Shown here one piece after another: positions 54,908 through 57,727 of a stretch of DNA of 57,727 nt. How positions within the stretch are numbered: position 1 is the stretch's first letter; every line of letters starts with the position of its first letter. The position numbers were made by a program, and so were the translations under genes. The stretch comes from Acidobacteriota bacterium (lineage in GTDB: Bacteria; Acidobacteriota; Thermoanaerobaculia; Gp7-AA8): contig QHVT01000030.1 of the NCBI GenBank assembly GCA_003223645.1, positions 1 to 57,727 on the forward strand, in the 5' to 3' direction. The notes beneath the pieces are model-generated. The model had not been told where the DNA came from and did no database searches. It saw only the letters and a program-made list of their open reading frames with translations.

Positions 54908-57067
54908 ATGCCTGTTCCCCGCTACGTCGCGACGATCGTCGCGCTCGCGCTGCTCCTGGCGTCCCTCGGAATCCTCGCGGCAAAGGCGCATCCAGCGCAC
55001 GTCCTGACGCTCATCTATCCGGCCACCGGCGTCGGCTTCGCCATCCTCTGGCGCTTCGGTGTGCGGTGGTGGCCGGCGCTGCTGATCGCGCAGTTCGCGG
55101 TCAGCATGATGACGTCGAACGCGTCGATCACCGTCGCGGGGATCGCGACGATCGTCGAGCTCGGAACGTGTCTCGGCCTCTTGTATCTGATGACGCGGCA
55201 GCGCGTCGGCACCGACCTCGCGCGCATCCGCGATCTCGTGCAGTTCGTCGTCTCCGCGCTCGTCGTCACCGGCGTCGCCGGCGTGGCGATCGCGATCGCG
55301 GAATGGTTCTACGGCGAAGGCTCGATCGCGATCGTCGCGCGCGACGGAGCGTATTGGTGGGCCGGCGACGCGATCAGCATCATCGTGTTCTCGCCGTTCG
55401 TGACGACCGCGCGCAGCTGGCAGTTTCTCAAGCCGTCGCGATTTCGTCTCGTGGCCGCGCTCTCGATTCTGCTGCTCGCCCTCGGCGTCGCGATCGCCCT
55501 CGGCGGCGACGAGTCGAAGTCCGTGCTGTTTCTGCTCCTGCCGATCGTGATCTTCAACGCGCTCCTCGCGGGCGTCGCCGGCGCGGCATCCTCGGGCGCT
55601 CTGCTGACGATGACACTCGTCGGCTTCGCGATGTCGGGCGCGAGCACGTTCGACCTCATCATCCGCTTGATCTTCGTCGCCACCGCGACGATCACCGGCT
55701 ACGTGCTCGCAATCGTCTGGACGGAGCGCGAACAGGCCGGACATCAACTCGAGCATCTGGCGCGTCACGACATGCTCACCGGCATTTTCAATCGCTATGA
55801 ATTCGAGAATCGATTGCGCGACACGATCGCGCGCAAAGGCGTGCACGCGCTGCTCTACCTCGATCTCGATCAGTTCAAGCTCGTCAACGACACGTGCGGC
55901 CACATGGCCGGCGACAACATGCTGAAGGAAGTCGCGCAGCAGCTCGCGCTCGTCCTGCCGCACACCGCAACGCTCGGGCGCCTCGGCGGCGACGAATTCG
56001 GCTGCCTTCTTCCCGACACCGACGAGCCGGCGTCGATGAGCGTTGCCGATGACATCCATCATGCGACCGATCGCTACCGGTTTCATTTCGGAGGAAACAG
56101 TTTCGGCGTCACGGCCTCGATCGGCATCACGATCTTCGGCAACGCCGACGGCGACACCTCGGACTCGGTTCTCAGCCGCGCCGACATCGCCTGCTACCTC
56201 GCGAAGGACGACGGACGCAACACGACGCGCGTATATCGCCCGTCCGACGAGGCGATGCTCAGCTGGCACGCGGCGATTCACGAAGTGTCGCAAGTCGAGC
56301 ACGCGCTCGCGAGCGGAAGGCTGTCGCTGTTCTGCCAGAAGATCGCCGCGATCGGAAAGCGCGAAGATCCGCATCTGTATGAAGTGCTGCTGCGGTTGCA
56401 GGAGGGTGGGCGGTGGCAGTCGGCGTCGGAGTTCCTGCCGCTGGTGCAGCGCTTCGGCCTCATGGAGCGCATCGATCGCTGGGTGCTGGAGAAAACGTGC
56501 GAGTTCCTCGCGACGGCAGGCGATCCCGCGCTGCGGCTCTCGGTCAACATCTCCGGCACGACGCTGAATCAACCGTCGTTCTTCGAGTTCGCGATGTCGA
56601 TGCCGGAGAAACACGGCATCGACGCATCACGCCTCTGCCTCGAAGTCACCGAAGGCGTTGCGATTCAACGGCTGCAGCAAGGCGTCGAGGCGATGCACAA
56701 ACTCCGCGCGCGCGGATTCGATCTCGCGCTCGACGACTTCGGCGCCGGCGTCGCAAGCTTTGGGTACCTGCACGAGCTGCCGGTGTCGATGGTGAAGCTC
56801 GACGGCCGCTTCGTGCGCGACCTGCGCAGCGATCCGGCGGCCGAGGTGATCATCGATTCGCTGGTGAGAATCGCGGAGCTGCGCGGCGTCGCGTGCATCG
56901 CGGAGTGGGTCGAGTCCGAAGAGAGCATCGAGCAACTGCGGCGACTCGGCGTCGCATACGCACAGGGCTATCACATCGGGAAACCGCATCCGCTGAGCGA
57001 GCTGGTGGTGGAGAGAAAACAACATGCGCTACGTCATGAAACAAAAGCTGTTCTCGTGGGGAGATGA
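54908..57067 (+). CDS. MASE1-GGDEF-EAL cyclic-di-GMP protein
   Basis: A 719-residue inner-membrane protein. A MASE1 sensor region of about eight TM helices spans 1-285 (YPATGVGFAILWRFG near 35). The GGDEF domain (about 290-450) has an intact active loop RLGGDEFG. The EAL domain (about 465-705) has EVLLR for the EAL signature, NISG, EVTEG, DDFGAG, MVKLDG and AEWVE, so the metal and catalytic residues appear present. Both synthesis and breakdown of cyclic-di-GMP are possible; the net direction cannot be told. It is likely cotranscribed with the methyltransferase and the overlapping LURP-one gene. Confidence 0.92.
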   Translation: MPVPRYVATIVALALLLASLGILAAKAHPAHVLTLIYPATGVGFAILWRFGVRWWPALLIAQFAVSMMTSNASITVAGIATIVELGTCLGLLYLMTRQRVGTDLARIRDLVQFVVSALVVTGVAGVAIAIAEWFYGEGSIAIVARDGAYWWAGDAISIIVFSPFVTTARSWQFLKPSRFRLVAALSILLLALGVAIALGGDESKSVLFLLLPIVIFNALLAGVAGAASSGALLTMTLVGFAMSGASTFDLIIRLIFVATATITGYVLAIVWTEREQAGHQLEHLARHDMLTGIFNRYEFENRLRDTIARKGVHALLYLDLDQFKLVNDTCGHMAGDNMLKEVAQQLALVLPHTATLGRLGGDEFGCLLPDTDEPASMSVADDIHHATDRYRFHFGGNSFGVTASIGITIFGNADGDTSDSVLSRADIACYLAKDDGRNTTRVYRPSDEAMLSWHAAIHEVSQVEHALASGRLSLFCQKIAAIGKREDPHLYEVLLRLQEGGRWQSASEFLPLVQRFGLMERIDRWVLEKTCEFLATAGDPALRLSVNISGTTLNQPSFFEFAMSMPEKHGIDASRLCLEVTEGVAIQRLQQGVEAMHKLRARGFDLALDDFGAGVASFGYLHELPVSMVKLDGRFVRDLRSDPAAEVIIDSLVRIAELRGVACIAEWVESEESIEQLRRLGVAYAQGYHIGKPHPLSELVVERKQHALRHETKAVLVGR

Positions 57068-57512
57068 CTTCTACATCCGCGACGCCGAAGGACGCGAAGT
57101 CTTCTTCGTCGACGGCAAGGCGCTGTCGTTCGGCGACCAGCTCTCGTTCCAGGACCTGCAGCGCAACGAGCTCGCATTCATCAAACAGAAACTGCTCTCG
57201 TGGGGGCCGACGTACGAGATCTACCGCAACGGCGCGCTCGCCGCGGTCGTGAAGAAAGAGCTCTTCACCTTTTTCAACTGCCGCTTCTCCGTCGACGTCC
57301 CCGGGCCCGACGACCTGCAGGCGTCGGGCAACTTCACCGACCACGAATACACGATCACACGCGGCGGCCGCACGGTGGCGACGGTGTCGAAGCAATGGTT
57401 CTCATGGACCGACACGTACGGCGTCGACATCGCCGAAGGCGAAGACGATGTGTTGATCCTCGCGAGCACGGTGGTGATCGACATGGCGTGCCATTCCGAT
57501 CGGAAGCGGTGA
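57024..57512 (+). CDS. LURP-one-related (tubby C-terminal-like) protein
   Basis: A 162-residue beta-rich protein. Typical segments are MRYVMKQKLFSWGDDFYIRD (first 20 residues), FVDGKALSFGDQLSF, LSWGPTYEIYRNGALAAVVKK and TVATVSKQWFSWTDTYGVDI. The LOR fold resembles phospholipid scramblase/tubby domains; bacterial roles are unknown, although membrane phosphoinositide-like or lipid binding is suspected. It overlaps the cyclic-di-GMP gene by 44 bases, so the two are coupled. Confidence 0.87.
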   Translation: MRYVMKQKLFSWGDDFYIRDAEGREVFFVDGKALSFGDQLSFQDLQRNELAFIKQKLLSWGPTYEIYRNGALAAVVKKELFTFFNCRFSVDVPGPDDLQASGNFTDHEYTITRGGRTVATVSKQWFSWTDTYGVDIAEGEDDVLILASTVVIDMACHSDRKR

Positions 57513-57727
57513 AGCCTGGAGCGCCGCTGTCCACGCCAGTGTCATCCTGAGAGGCTGTGAAGGATTCGCGATCGGCGACAGAAGCGAGTCAGAAGGAGCG
57601 AGATGATGGCGTGCGCGAGACCTCGAGCCGCGAAGAACTCAAGGGGATGGTGCGGGCCGAGACAAGAAGATAGCCGCTGAAGAGCGTCGAGAAAACTGCA
57701 CGGAGGTCGGTGCGGTCGGTTTTCGCG
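57513..57727. other. Terminal non-coding region
   Basis: No gene is recognised. GTCATCCTGAGAGGCTGTGA at 57540-57559 is another fragment of the dispersed repeat seen at the left end of the window (GAGGCTGTGA also occurs near 151-160). Confidence 0.5.

Overview
The window is about 58 kb of high-GC DNA, coded mostly on the minus strand, from a Gram-negative bacterium. A secretin, TonB/ExbB/ExbD, outer-membrane barrel proteins and many lipoproteins show an outer membrane. The gene mix (TPR-cohesin PilQ, minor pilins with very large passenger domains, carboxypeptidase-regulatory-domain surface proteins, NHL proteins, a Ser/Thr kinase with long repeats, short inverted-repeat arrays between genes) suggests Acidobacteriota. 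That placement is inference, because no rRNA or other marker is present.

Layout. 1-12.8 kb: a metallopeptidase/hrpB pair, an autoregulated YtrA-type gntR-slipin operon, a Cld/HemQ-like gene, mgtE, a tsaC/sua5 homologue, recN and an L,D-transpeptidase lipoprotein. 12.8-24.3 kb: one long type IV pilus/type II secretion operon read leftwards, in the order pilC, pilB, pilM, pilN, pilO, pilP, pilQ, three GspG-like pseudopilins, M16 peptidase. 24.4-30.3 kb: a tightly overlapping operon of a UBP zinc finger, a TPR/beta-barrel protein, a GT2 synthase, a GH26-like hydrolase and a multi-domain surface protein. It looks like a synthase-dependent exopolysaccharide system with no obvious named counterpart. 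30.3-35.2 kb: an NHL protein, two truncated genes, DUF1801, a lone pseudopilin, a dioxygenase-like protein and a BrnT/antitoxin pair. 35.2-43.8 kb: a minor-pilin cluster (FimT/GspH, PilX, PilW with FN3-like repeats, PilV), a PilS-like histidine kinase and the PilD prepilin peptidase. 43.96-44.06 kb: the selenocysteine tRNA, followed by a 21-bp minisatellite. 44.7-47.3 kb: a TonB-ExbB-ExbD-ExbD operon. 47.5-53.8 kb: a Ser/Thr kinase, a CsaA-like protein, cspA with a sequestered ribosome binding site, a PhyH dioxygenase, small proteins, a decayed caspase-like gene and a BON lipoprotein. 53.9-57.5 kb: a PhcB-like methyltransferase, a MASE1-GGDEF-EAL protein and a LURP-one-related protein.

The most striking feature is not a gene. 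At least 14 intergenic sites carry the same architecture: a run of 7-10 bp near-identical units, a short loop, then a run of the complementary units. The unit differs between sites (GATGGCG, GCAGAAG, GTGCTGA, TAGGACATT, GGCGCATA, GTTGCGCG), yet the design is constant. Some arrays supply stop codons, and two lie inside the leader-peptide codons of pseudopilin genes.
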